Assembly: GCF_016862275.1 (NCBI RefSeq)
Contig: NZ_BOMQ01000104.1
Location: forward strand, 1 to 51,576
DNA length: 51,576 nucleotides
DNA from: Actinoplanes nipponensis
GTDB lineage: Bacteria; Actinomycetota; Actinomycetes; Mycobacteriales; Micromonosporaceae
Reading direction: 5' to 3'
The notes beneath the pieces are model-generated. The model did no database searches, was not told the origin of the DNA, and worked only from the letters and a program-made list of their open reading frames with translations. Of this stretch, positions 7,562 to 15,810 are shown one piece after another (position 1 is the stretch's first letter; each line of letters begins with the position of its first letter). The position numbers and the translations under genes are program-made.

Positions 7562-9007
7562 ATGGTTGCGCCGCATTCGCGCCGGCCCGGCCGGCTGGCC
7601 GTCCTGGCCGGCCTCGCCGCCGCGCTGACCGCCGCCGGCGGGCTCACCACCGGGCCGGCCCGGGCCACGGGCGCCGGATGCCGGGTGGACTACACGGTCT
7701 CGGCGCAGTGGCCGGGCGGCTTCGGCGCCGGCGTGGCGGTCACCAACCTCGGCGACCCGGTGACCGGCTGGACGCTCACCTGGAGCTTCACCGCCGGGCA
7801 GGCCGTCACCCAGGCGTGGAACGCCACGGTCACCCAGAACGGCGGTCAGGTCCGCGCGGTCAACGCGGCGCACAACGCCACCCTGGCCACCGGCGGCAGC
7901 GCCTCGTTCGGGTTCAACGGCTCGTGGACCGGCGCCAACCCGGCGCCGGCCGGCTTCGCCCTCAACGGGGTGGCCTGCACCGGCTCGACGACCCCGACCA
8001 CCCCGCCGACCCCGACCACGCCGCCGACCACCCCGCCGACGAGCCCGCCGCCGGCGCCGCACACCTTCACCAACCCGCTCAAGGCCCAGGGCCCGGACCC
8101 GTGGCTGCGCTACCACGACGGCTTCTACTACCTGGCCACGACGACCTGGAACAACAAGATCACGATGCGCCGCTCGGCCACGCTCGGCGGGCTGGCCTCG
8201 GCGGCCGACCAGGTCCTGTTCACCCTCACCCGGCCGAACGGCGCGGGCACCATGTGGGCGCCGGAGTTCCATCTGCTCGACGGGCCGAACGGCCGGCGCT
8301 GGTACTTCTACTACACGGCCGGGCAGGAGCCGTACGACCTGGGCACCCAGCGCATCCACGTGCTGGAGTCGGCCGGCGCCGACCCGATGGGCCCGTACAC
8401 GTTCAAGGCCGACCTGCTCGATCCCACCCAGAACAACACCTGGGAGCTGGACCCGAGCATCCTGCAGCTGAACGGCCGGCTGTACCTGCTGGGCACCTTC
8501 TTCAACGGCTCGCAGCCGACCTTCATCCGCGAGCTGGCCAACCCGTGGACCGCGGCCGGCACCCGGCACGTCCTGTCCACTCCCACCTACAGCTGGGAGA
8601 CCGTCGGCGGCGCGGTCAACGAGGGCGCCGAGGTGTTGCAGCGCAACGGCCGGACCTTCATCGTCTTCTCCGCCTCGCACTGCTCCACGGCCGAGTACAA
8701 GATGGGCCTGCTGACCTACGCCGGCGGCGACCCGCTGAGCTCCTCGTCGTGGGTCAAGTCACCGAACCCGGTCTTCCAGCGCAACAACGCCGCCGGCGTG
8801 TACGGCCCGGGCCACGGCGGGTTCTTCACGTCGCCGGACGGCACCGAGGACTGGATGGTGTACCACGCCACCACCAACCCCGGCGGCAACTGCGACCTGA
8901 ACCGGTCCACCCGGGCCCAGCGGTTCACCTGGAAGGCCGACGGCACCCCCGACTTCGGCACCCCCGTCGGGCTCGGCGTCACCCTCGCCGCGCCGTCCGG
9001 GGAATGA
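7562..9007 (+). CDS. Secreted CBM2-GH43 glycosidase, probable alpha-L-arabinofuranosidase/arabinanase
   Basis: The 481-residue precursor has a signal peptide (1 to about 36), a CBM2 (Cys40 to about 140), a Thr/Pro linker and a GH43 five-bladed propeller (about 172-481). The GH43 triad can be placed: base Asp179 (GPDPW), pKa-modulating Asp297 (LDPSI) and acid Glu354 (NEGAE). GH43 enzymes remove alpha-L-arabinofuranose or beta-xylose side groups; the linked GH127 and the regulon favour arabinose. The ATG at 7562 follows GGGGGAGG; an in-frame start farther upstream (7493) would overlap the promoter and operator and is rejected. A GC palindrome follows the stop. Confidence 0.88.
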   Translation: MVAPHSRRPGRLAVLAGLAAALTAAGGLTTGPARATGAGCRVDYTVSAQWPGGFGAGVAVTNLGDPVTGWTLTWSFTAGQAVTQAWNATVTQNGGQVRAVNAAHNATLATGGSASFGFNGSWTGANPAPAGFALNGVACTGSTTPTTPPTPTTPPTTPPTSPPPAPHTFTNPLKAQGPDPWLRYHDGFYYLATTTWNNKITMRRSATLGGLASAADQVLFTLTRPNGAGTMWAPEFHLLDGPNGRRWYFYYTAGQEPYDLGTQRIHVLESAGADPMGPYTFKADLLDPTQNNTWELDPSILQLNGRLYLLGTFFNGSQPTFIRELANPWTAAGTRHVLSTPTYSWETVGGAVNEGAEVLQRNGRTFIVFSASHCSTAEYKMGLLTYAGGDPLSSSSWVKSPNPVFQRNNAAGVYGPGHGGFFTSPDGTEDWMVYHATTNPGGNCDLNRSTRAQRFTWKADGTPDFGTPVGLGVTLAAPSGE

Positions 9008-9016
9008 CCCGGAGCG

Positions 9017-9030
9017 GCGCCCCGGGGCGC
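9017..9030. terminator. GC palindrome between convergent GH43 and LacI genes
   Basis: GCGCCCCGGGGCGC is a perfect 14-bp palindrome in the 32-base gap between two converging stops. It may fold as a short bidirectional terminator hairpin, but there is no loop spacer or T-run. Confidence 0.35.
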
Positions 9031-9039
9031 GCACCACGG

Positions 9040-10074
9040 TCAGCCCACCGGGGCCGTGGAGTCCCGGGTCACCAGCCGGCAGGCGATGGACTCCACACCG
9101 GAGCCCAGCGTCCCGTCGATGGCGGCGAAGAGCCGCTGGGCCGCCAGCCGGCCCAGCAGCTCGAGGTTCATGTCGATGGTGGTCAGCGGCGGCCGCGCGT
9201 TGGCCGCGAGGATCGCCCAGTTGTCGAAGCCCATGACGGCGACCTGGGACGGCACGTCGATGCCCTCCTGGTGCAGGACGTCGAGCACGCCCCGGGCGAT
9301 CTCGTCGGAACCGGCGAAGATGGCGTCGACGTCCGGGCTCCGGCGCAGCAGCATGCGGGTCGCGCCGCGGCCCCAGGCCTCGGACCACATGCCGAACCAG
9401 ACCTGGCCGCCCGCCAGCTCCAGGCCCTCCTCGGCGAGGCGGTCGAGGGTGCCCTTGGCCCGGTCCTGAGCCGCCCCGTAGGCCGGATCGCCGGTGATGT
9501 GGGCGATCCGGCGGCGCCCGCAGTCGAGGAGGTGGCCGGTGGCCATCCGCCCGGCCCCGACGTTGTCCGTGACCAGGGAGAGGTCGGCGGGGTCGTCGGA
9601 GGGCGCGTAGGCGTACACGACGGGGACCGGCAGGTCGCGGCCCAGGGACGGCCGGGTGTCGGGCCGGGCGCCGACCACGATGAGGCCGTCCACCCGCCGC
9701 GACAGCAGGGCGCGCAGGTGGTGGCGTTCCCTGATGGCGTCGCCGCGGGCGTCGCAGAGGAAGACCGAGGTCTGGCCGGAGCCGAACGCGTCCTCGGCCC
9801 CCATGAGGATCGGGATCGAGAACCGGCCCTCCAGGTCGGAGGTGAGCAGGCCGACCGTGCCGGTGCGCTGCCCGATCAGGCCCTGGGCCAGCGCGTTCGG
9901 GAAGAACGACAGCTGCTCGGCCGCCGCCAGCACCCGCGTGCGGGTCTCGGCGCGGACCTGCGGCTGGCCGTTCAGCGCCTTGGACGCGGTCGCGACCGAG
10001 ACACCGGCCAGCTTGGCCACGTCGCGCAACGTGACGATGCGGCCGGCGTTCCCCGCGCTCCCGGATGCCTTCAC
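9040..10074 (-). CDS. LacI-family transcriptional regulator of the arabinoside locus
   Basis: The 344-residue protein has a LacI helix-turn-helix near its N-terminus (VTLRDVAKLAGVSVATASKA) followed by the hinge region and a periplasmic-binding-like effector domain with characteristic segments such as VDGLIVVG and FAGSDEIARG. The chosen GTG start at 10074 has GGAGGAA six bases upstream; a longer frame exists but lacks a ribosome site. LacI members bind palindromes with a central CG, matching the CGAAAACGTTTTCG sites at 7531 and 10161 and the variant at 15493. The effector is presumably an arabinose-containing sugar. It is likely a repressor and may control its own gene through the site at 10161. 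Confidence 0.9.
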   Translation of the reverse strand: MKASGSAGNAGRIVTLRDVAKLAGVSVATASKALNGQPQVRAETRTRVLAAAEQLSFFPNALAQGLIGQRTGTVGLLTSDLEGRFSIPILMGAEDAFGSGQTSVFLCDARGDAIRERHHLRALLSRRVDGLIVVGARPDTRPSLGRDLPVPVVYAYAPSDDPADLSLVTDNVGAGRMATGHLLDCGRRRIAHITGDPAYGAAQDRAKGTLDRLAEEGLELAGGQVWFGMWSEAWGRGATRMLLRRSPDVDAIFAGSDEIARGVLDVLHQEGIDVPSQVAVMGFDNWAILAANARPPLTTIDMNLELLGRLAAQRLFAAIDGTLGSGVESIACRLVTRDSTAPVG

Positions 10075-10127
10075 CGTGCTTCCTCCACTGTGGTTCTTCC
10101 GTTCCGCGAGTGAGTGCCGCCTGACCC

Positions 10128-10157
10128 TTGACACTACCCACGCCGCCGACTTACGGT
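10128..10157 (+). promoter_or_regulatory. Promoter of the ABC importer-GH127 operon
   Basis: TTGACA (10128-10133) and TACGGT (10152-10157) are 18 bases apart. The start of transcription would fall on the operator at 10161-10172, leaving a leader of about 190 bases before the lipoprotein gene. Confidence 0.5.
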
Positions 10158-10160
10158 CCT

Positions 10161-10172
10161 GAAAACGTTTTC
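10161..10172. promoter_or_regulatory. LacI-family operator O2
   Basis: GAAAACGTTTTC is a perfect palindrome with the same core as O1. It lies between the divergent lacI-like gene and the ABC importer, just downstream of a -10 hexamer, the position expected for repression by occlusion. Confidence 0.75.
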
Positions 10173-10351
10173 GGTCTCGGGACGGTCATCGCCCGCGCGC
10201 TGCCCGAACCTCGACACACGCCATTGAGCTGCCCAAACTTCGGCGCATGACGTCAGCGAGCCTAGCGCATGCGTCGCTCAAACCAAGACCACCGAAACGT
10301 CACAGCGGACACTCGGGGCGGTGGCCGGGGAGGATCACGTTGAGGAAGAGC

Positions 10352-11650
10352 ATGCGAAGCCTCCGCCGGGCGGTCACCGCGGCGGCGGCCGCCGGGCTTC
10401 TGGTCGCGGCGCTGACGGCCTGCGGGTCCGACGACGGCGGGACGCCGGCCGGCCTGCCGGCGGACGCGGCGGGCGGCGTGGACGACGGCGCGGCGCTGAC
10501 CCTGTGGACCCGGGCGCCGCTCGAGCTGCAGGCCAAGGCCCTGGTCACCGCGTACAACGCGAGTCACCGGAACCAGGTCAAGCTGACGATCGTGCCCAAC
10601 GACGACTACGTCGCCAAGGTGGGCGCCGCCGCGGGCAGCGGCAACCTTCCCGACCTGTTCGCCGCCGACATCGTCTACGTGCCGAACTGGACCAAGGCCG
10701 GCCTGTTCGCCGACCTCTCCGCCAACATCGCCGCGCTGCCGCATTCCGACAAGATCAATGCGGGTCACCTCGCGGCCGGCACGTATCAGGGCAGGAAGTT
10801 CGTCCTGCCGTTCGTCCTCGATCTCTCGGTGATGTTCTACAACAAGACCCTCTACCGCGAGGCCGGCCTCGACCCGGAGCGCGGGCCCACGACGCTGCGG
10901 GAATTCGAGCAGCAGGCCCTGGCCGTCCAGAAGCTCGGCAAGCCCGGCGTCTACGGCACCTACTTCGGCGGCAACTGCGGCGGCTGCAACGTCTTCACCT
11001 GGTTCCCGATGATCTGGGCCAGCGGCGCGGACGTGCTCGCCGACGAGGGCCGCAAGTCCCTGCTCGACGGCCCCGCCGCCCAGCAGGTGTACGCCACGTG
11101 GCGCAACCTGCAGAAGGCCGGTGCGATCGCGCCCGGCGCGAAGGACGAGACCGGCGCCACCTGGGTCGCCGCGTTCCAGCAGGGCAAGATCGGCGTGATG
11201 CCGTACCCGGCCACGTTGCTGCCCACCGCGGCCAGGACCGTCGACGTCGGTGTGACGCCCATCCCGGGGGTGGACGGCGGGATGTCGACCTTCGTCGGGG
11301 GCGACGGCATCGGCATCTCCAAGGACTCCACCAAGGCGCGGCAGGCGTGGCACTTCCTGTCCTGGCTGATGTCGGAGCAGGCCCAGGTCGATGTGCTGGC
11401 GGCCAACAACAGCACGGTGGCGCGCAGCGACCTCGCCGACAACCGCTACGCCGCCAAGGACCCCCGGGTGGCGACCATCAACAAGGTCACCGGGGCGGCG
11501 CAGAGCCGGACGCCCGTGGCGGTCAACTTCCAGCAGGCGTTCAACGCCCCGGGCAGCCCGTGGGTGACGCTGCTGCGCAACCAGGTCTACGGCGACCCCG
11601 CCAAGCTGGCGAGCGACAACGAGGCCGTCACGCGCACGCTCGGCCAGTAG
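10352..11650 (+). CDS. ABC sugar transporter, solute-binding lipoprotein
   Basis: The 432-residue precursor has a lipoprotein signal: Arg-rich start, Ala/Leu core and lipobox LTAC with Cys24 as the lipidated residue. The mature part is a cluster B extracellular sugar-binding protein (LTLWTRAPLE start, KVGAAAGSGNLPDLF, and a C-terminal AFNAPGSPWVTLLR segment). It would capture oligosaccharides and deliver them to the two permeases that follow. The ATG at 10352 has GAGGAA upstream; a TTG at 10340 with GGGGAGG is an equally good alternative and would add four residues. No ATPase gene is in the operon, so a shared MsiK-like ATPase is presumed. Confidence 0.9.
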   Translation: MRSLRRAVTAAAAAGLLVAALTACGSDDGGTPAGLPADAAGGVDDGAALTLWTRAPLELQAKALVTAYNASHRNQVKLTIVPNDDYVAKVGAAAGSGNLPDLFAADIVYVPNWTKAGLFADLSANIAALPHSDKINAGHLAAGTYQGRKFVLPFVLDLSVMFYNKTLYREAGLDPERGPTTLREFEQQALAVQKLGKPGVYGTYFGGNCGGCNVFTWFPMIWASGADVLADEGRKSLLDGPAAQQVYATWRNLQKAGAIAPGAKDETGATWVAAFQQGKIGVMPYPATLLPTAARTVDVGVTPIPGVDGGMSTFVGGDGIGISKDSTKARQAWHFLSWLMSEQAQVDVLAANNSTVARSDLADNRYAAKDPRVATINKVTGAAQSRTPVAVNFQQAFNAPGSPWVTLLRNQVYGDPAKLASDNEAVTRTLGQ

Positions 11651-11686
11651 CGGACCCGCCTCGACCAGCCGTGGAGGAATGCCACC

Positions 11687-12634
11687 GTGGTATCCACACC
11701 CGCGCTCACCGAGCCGCCCGCGCGGACCGCCGATGCGGCGCCCCCGCCCGGGCGGTCCCGGCGGCACTCGCCCGCGCTCGCCGGCTGGGCCTACGCCGCG
11801 CCGACGGCCCTGTTCGTCGCGCTCTTCTTCGTGCTGCCCATCCTGCTCGTGGCCCGGATGTCCGCCTCCGACTGGGGACTGTTCGCCGGTGACCGGGGCT
11901 GGAACGCCCCGGACAACTTCACCCGGGCGGTCGACGACCGGCTGTTCTGGCCCGCGGTGTGGTTCACCCTGCGATACACCGCCGTCACGACCGTCCTCCT
12001 GCTCGCCCTGGGGCTCGGCCTCGCCCTGCTCGTGCAGGAGTCGAGCCGGTGGACGGGCTTGCTGCGCACGTCCTTCCTGGTGCCCTCGGCGCTCGGGCTG
12101 GCCTCCGCCTCGCTGCTGTTCTACGCCCTCTACTCCCCGCAGAGCAGTCCCCTCAACGCCCCGCTGCGCGCGGCCGGGGTGACCGACACCGCGGTGTCCT
12201 TCCTCGGCACGCCGGGCTCCGCGCTGTGGTCCACCGTCGCGCTGATCGTCTGGCGCTTCGCCGGCTTCTACATGTTGCTGCTGCTGGTCGGGCTGCAGGG
12301 CATCTCCGGCGACGTGTACGAGGCGGCGCGGCTGGACGGCGCCGGCCGGCTGCAGACGTTCCGCCACATCACGCTGCCGCTGCTGCGGTCCTCGCTCGCC
12401 CTGTGCACGATCCTGTGCGTCACCGGGTCCCTGCTGGCCTTCGACCAGTTCTACATCTTGACCAAGGGCGGCCCCGACAACAGCACGGTGACCATCGTCC
12501 AGCTCGTCTACACCATGGCCTTCCAGGGTCAGAACGATCTCGGCCGGGCCGCCGCCCTGTCGATCCTCGTGCTGGCGGCGCTGCTGGTCATCAACGCGTT
12601 GCAGTTCCGCGGGCTCCGCGGCAAGGAGGACTGA
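11687..12634 (+). CDS. ABC sugar transporter permease 1
   Basis: The 315-residue membrane protein starts at GTG with GGAGGAA seven bases upstream. After a polar Pro-rich N-terminus of about 40 residues it has about six hydrophobic helices and the EAA loop EAARLDGAGRLQTFRHITLPLL that contacts the ATPase (family MalF/UgpA type). It forms the import channel with the next gene product. Confidence 0.92.
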   Translation: MVSTPALTEPPARTADAAPPPGRSRRHSPALAGWAYAAPTALFVALFFVLPILLVARMSASDWGLFAGDRGWNAPDNFTRAVDDRLFWPAVWFTLRYTAVTTVLLLALGLGLALLVQESSRWTGLLRTSFLVPSALGLASASLLFYALYSPQSSPLNAPLRAAGVTDTAVSFLGTPGSALWSTVALIVWRFAGFYMLLLLVGLQGISGDVYEAARLDGAGRLQTFRHITLPLLRSSLALCTILCVTGSLLAFDQFYILTKGGPDNSTVTIVQLVYTMAFQGQNDLGRAAALSILVLAALLVINALQFRGLRGKED

Positions 12635-12636
12635 CC

Positions 12637-13455
12637 GTGTCCAGGCTTGCGCTGCGCACCCCGCAGCACGTCCTCGCCGGCGGGCTCGCCGTCATCTTCC
12701 TGCTGCCGCTCGTCTGGGCCGCGTTCGCCTCGGTCAGCCCGCAGGCCGGCACCGCCCAGACGTCCGGCTGGGGCCTGGGCAACTACGAGACGCTGGCGCG
12801 GTACCAGGCCGGGGTGGGGCGGTACCTGCTCAACTCCGTCGCCGTGTCCGGCATGACGGTGGTGTTCACCCTCACCGTCGCGCTGCTCGGCGGGTACGCC
12901 TTCGCGATGTTCGCCTTCCCCGGCCGCAACGCCCTCTTCCTGCTGACCCTGGCCATCCTGATGGTCCCCTACGCGACGCTGCTCATCCCGCTCTACGTCC
13001 TGCTCAACGACCTGGGCCTGCAGAACTCGCTGGTCGGGCTGGCGCTCGTGCTGACCATGTTCCAGCTGCCGTTCGCGGTCTTCATGATGCGGATCTCCTT
13101 CGAGGCGGTGCCCCGCGAGCTGCGGGAGTCCGCGCTGGTCGACGGCTGCGGGAACTTCCGGGCCCTGCGGCACGTCCTGCTGCCGGCGGTCCGGCCCGGG
13201 CTGGTCACCGTGGGGCTGTTCGCCTTCCTCGCCGCCTGGAACGACTTCATCACGCCGCTGGTGCTGATCAGCGACTCCGACCGGTTCCCCCTGCCGCTGG
13301 CCGTGGCCAACATGCGCCAGCAGGTCATGGGCATCGTCGACTACGGCGCCACCGAGGCCGGCGTGGTCGTGCTGGCGCTGCCCTGCATCGTGCTCTTCCT
13401 CGTTCTGCAGCGGCACTACGTCCGCGGCTTCATGTCCGGCGCACTCAAAGGCTGA
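12637..13455 (+). CDS. ABC sugar transporter permease 2
   Basis: This is a 272-residue, six-helix MalG/UgpE-type permease. The GTG start lies two bases after the previous stop, with its AAGGAGGA ribosome site inside the upstream gene. The EAA-type loop ESALVDGCGNFRALRHVLLP is present. It pairs with permease 1 and leads directly into the GH127 gene, so import and hydrolysis are coupled. Confidence 0.92.
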   Translation: MSRLALRTPQHVLAGGLAVIFLLPLVWAAFASVSPQAGTAQTSGWGLGNYETLARYQAGVGRYLLNSVAVSGMTVVFTLTVALLGGYAFAMFAFPGRNALFLLTLAILMVPYATLLIPLYVLLNDLGLQNSLVGLALVLTMFQLPFAVFMMRISFEAVPRELRESALVDGCGNFRALRHVLLPAVRPGLVTVGLFAFLAAWNDFITPLVLISDSDRFPLPLAVANMRQQVMGIVDYGATEAGVVVLALPCIVLFLVLQRHYVRGFMSGALKG

Positions 13456-13462
13456 TCCTCAC

Positions 13463-15436
13463 GTGACCCTTCACGAAGCAGTCCCCGGCACCCTCGACGA
13501 GGCCGCCCCGAGCGGCGACTGGACCTCGCGCGGCGGCACTCCCGCCGCGCCCGGCAGCGGCCGGCTGCGCCCCCTCGGCCTGCGCGAGGTCACCCTGCGC
13601 GCCGGCTTCTGGGGACGCCGTCAGGAGATCAACCGCTCGGCGTCGCTGGCCCACATCGAGCACTGGCTCGAACGCGAGGGCTGGCTCGGCAACTTCGACG
13701 CCGCGGTGGCGGGCCGCCTGCCCGGCGCCCGGCGGGGCCGGGAGTTCGCCGACACCGAGGTCTACAAGCTCCTCGAGGCCATGGCCTGGGAGCACGGCCG
13801 CACCGGCGACGCCGGTCTCGACGCCCGCTTCCGCGCCATCGTCGCCCGCGTGGCCGCCGCGCAGGAACCCGACGGCTACCTGAACACCAACTTCGGCCGG
13901 CCCGGGCAGGCCGCCCGCTACAGCGATCTCGAGTGGGGCCACGAGCTCTACTCCTTCGGCCACCTGATCCAGGCCGGGGTGGCCCGGGCGCGCGCCTTCG
14001 GCCCCGACCCGCTGGTCGAGGTGGCGGTCCGCGCGGCCGACCACGTCTGCGAGGTGTTCGGCCCCGGCGGCCTCGCCGCGGTGTGCGGGCATCCCGAGAT
14101 CGAGCCCGCCCTGGTCGAGCTGTACCGGGTCACCGGTGAACCCCGCTACCTGCGGCAGGCGCAGTTGTTCGTCGAGCGGCGGGGCCACGGCGTGCTGGCC
14201 GACATCGAGTTCGGGCGCTCGTACTTCCAGGACGACATCCCGGTCCGCGACGCCGACGTCCTCCGGGGGCACGCGGTGCGGGCCACGTACCTGGCCGCCG
14301 GCGCGGTGGACGTGGCGGTCGAGACCGGGGACGCCGAGCTGCTCGCCGCGGTGTCCCGGCAGTGGCAGGCCACGGTGGCGCGGCGTACCTACCTGACCGG
14401 CGGGATGGGCGCGCGGCACCAGGACGAGGCCTTCGGCGAGGACTTCGCCCTGCCGCCCGACCGGGCGTACTCCGAGACCTGCGCCGCGGTCGGATCGATC
14501 ATGCTGAGCTGGCGGCTGCTGCTCGCGCACGGCGACGCCCGCTACGCCGACCTGATCGAGCGCACCCTGTTCAACGTGATCGCCACCGCGCCGTCCCGCG
14601 ACGGCACCCGGTTCTTCTACACCAACACCCTCCACCAGCGGGAGCTCGGCGCCGAGCCGCCGGAGGACGCGGCCGTCCCGCGCGCCGCGTCCACCCTGCG
14701 GGCGCCCTGGTTCAAGGTGTCCTGCTGCCCCACCAACCTGGCCCGGACCTTCGCCAGCCTCGCCGCCTACCTGGCCACCGCCGACGACGGCGGCATCCAG
14801 CTCCACCAGTACGCGGCGGCCACGCTGAACGTGAGCCTGCCGGGTGACCGGCCCGTGGAGCTGGAGGTCGACACCGACTATCCGGCGACCGGCCGGGTCA
14901 CCGTCCGGGTGCTGCGCAGTCCCGACGATCCGTGGACGCTCACCCTGCGCGTGCCGCCGTGGGCCGCCGGCGCGACCGTGACGGCCGGCGGGCACCGGCG
15001 CGCCGCCGCACCGGGTTGGGTCCGGGTGGAGCGCCGTTTCCGGGCGGGCGAGACCGTCGTCCTGGATTTGCCGGTCGGCCCGCGGCTGACCGAACCCGAT
15101 CCCCGGATCGACGCCGTCCGCGGCTGCGTCGCCGTCGAGCGGGGGCCTGTCGTGCTCTGCGCCGAATCGGTGGACCTGCCGCCCGGCGCCCGGCTCGACG
15201 CCCTGCGACTGGAGCGGGACGGCGGGCTGGTGGCCGGGCTGGTGGACGACGCCGGGCAGGTCGTCGTCACCTGCCGGGTCGGCGGCGAGCCGGAGGACGG
15301 CTGGCCGTACCGGACCGTGGCCCCCGGCGGGGCCGCGGAGGCGCTCGCGCCCACGGTCGACGTGCCGCTGCGGCCGTACCACGACTGGGCCGCCCGCGGC
15401 CCCTCCACCATGCGGATCTGGCTGCCGACCGCCTGA
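13463..15436 (+). CDS. GH127 beta-L-arabinofuranosidase (cytoplasmic)
   Basis: The 657-residue protein matches the GH127/DUF1680 family. Glu338 and Cys340 (SETC) and Cys421-Cys422 (VSCCPTN) correspond to Glu338, Cys340, Cys417 and Cys418 of Bifidobacterium HypBA1, where they bind zinc and Cys417 is the nucleophile. It would release L-arabinose from beta-1,2-linked arabinofuranosyl oligosaccharides or Hyp-linked arabinose. No signal peptide is visible, so it acts inside on imported sugars. The GTG start lies seven bases after the permease stop and has only a weak ribosome site. Related GH127 members of other specificity exist, but context favours beta-L-Araf. Confidence 0.88.
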   Translation: MTLHEAVPGTLDEAAPSGDWTSRGGTPAAPGSGRLRPLGLREVTLRAGFWGRRQEINRSASLAHIEHWLEREGWLGNFDAAVAGRLPGARRGREFADTEVYKLLEAMAWEHGRTGDAGLDARFRAIVARVAAAQEPDGYLNTNFGRPGQAARYSDLEWGHELYSFGHLIQAGVARARAFGPDPLVEVAVRAADHVCEVFGPGGLAAVCGHPEIEPALVELYRVTGEPRYLRQAQLFVERRGHGVLADIEFGRSYFQDDIPVRDADVLRGHAVRATYLAAGAVDVAVETGDAELLAAVSRQWQATVARRTYLTGGMGARHQDEAFGEDFALPPDRAYSETCAAVGSIMLSWRLLLAHGDARYADLIERTLFNVIATAPSRDGTRFFYTNTLHQRELGAEPPEDAAVPRAASTLRAPWFKVSCCPTNLARTFASLAAYLATADDGGIQLHQYAAATLNVSLPGDRPVELEVDTDYPATGRVTVRVLRSPDDPWTLTLRVPPWAAGATVTAGGHRRAAAPGWVRVERRFRAGETVVLDLPVGPRLTEPDPRIDAVRGCVAVERGPVVLCAESVDLPPGARLDALRLERDGGLVAGLVDDAGQVVVTCRVGGEPEDGWPYRTVAPGGAAEALAPTVDVPLRPYHDWAARGPSTMRIWLPTA

Positions 15437-15462
15437 GCCGGCCGCCCGGGCCGCTCCTTTCA

Positions 15463-15490
15463 TTGACAAACGTGGATGCGGTGATAGATT
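15463..15490 (+). promoter_or_regulatory. Promoter of the metalloprotease-glycosidase operon
   Basis: TTGACA (15463-15468) and TAGATT (15485-15490) are 16 bases apart, a strong housekeeping promoter. Transcription would begin within the operator that follows at 15493-15506. Confidence 0.65.
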
Positions 15491-15492
15491 AC

Positions 15493-15506
15493 CGAAAAGG
15501 TTTTCG
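15493..15506. promoter_or_regulatory. LacI-family operator O3 (variant centre)
   Basis: CGAAAAGGTTTTCG has both half-sites of O1 intact; only the central CG is changed to GG. It overlaps the predicted +1 of the strong promoter before the second CBM2 metalloprotease, which places that operon in the same regulon. Confidence 0.7.
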
Positions 15507-15810
15507 TTAGTTTCCGCCGCAACTCCATCCCCCGCGCGTCACCCCGATCGCGCCGGTGCCCGCCGACGGCCCCACCACCGTCCCCGCGCACCCGCCGGGT
15601 GTCTCCAGACGGCCGGCACAGGCCGTTCGCGGACGGGCCGCAACGGCCGGCGAAGCCACCGCCACCCGGCCGCGGCCGCCCCGGGTCGTGCCCGATCGGC
15701 GACGACCCGGGCCGGCCCGGCCACGGCGGCCGGCCGGCCCCGCCCCCTCAGCCGGCCGGCCGCCGCCCGGCGTGCCCGGGTGACGGCCGCGTGGCCCGAA
15801 AGGACAGCCC
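15507..15810 (+). other. Long non-coding leader
   Basis: About 300 bases lie between the promoter/operator and the ATG at 15811. They are very GC-rich with repeated ccgg-type runs. An open frame here (15556-15783) has no ribosome site and a Pro/Arg composition typical of shadow frames, so I call no gene. I recognise no known riboswitch. Confidence 0.5.

Noticed and set aside
13445..15469. A 674-codon minus-strand open frame opposite GH127
   Set aside because: GH127 has all catalytic residues on the plus strand; the antisense frame has no recognisable motif.
15556..15783. A 75-codon open frame in the leader before the second metalloprotease
   Set aside because: No ribosome site, Pro/Arg/Ala-only composition and overlapping open frames in other phases mark it as chance.
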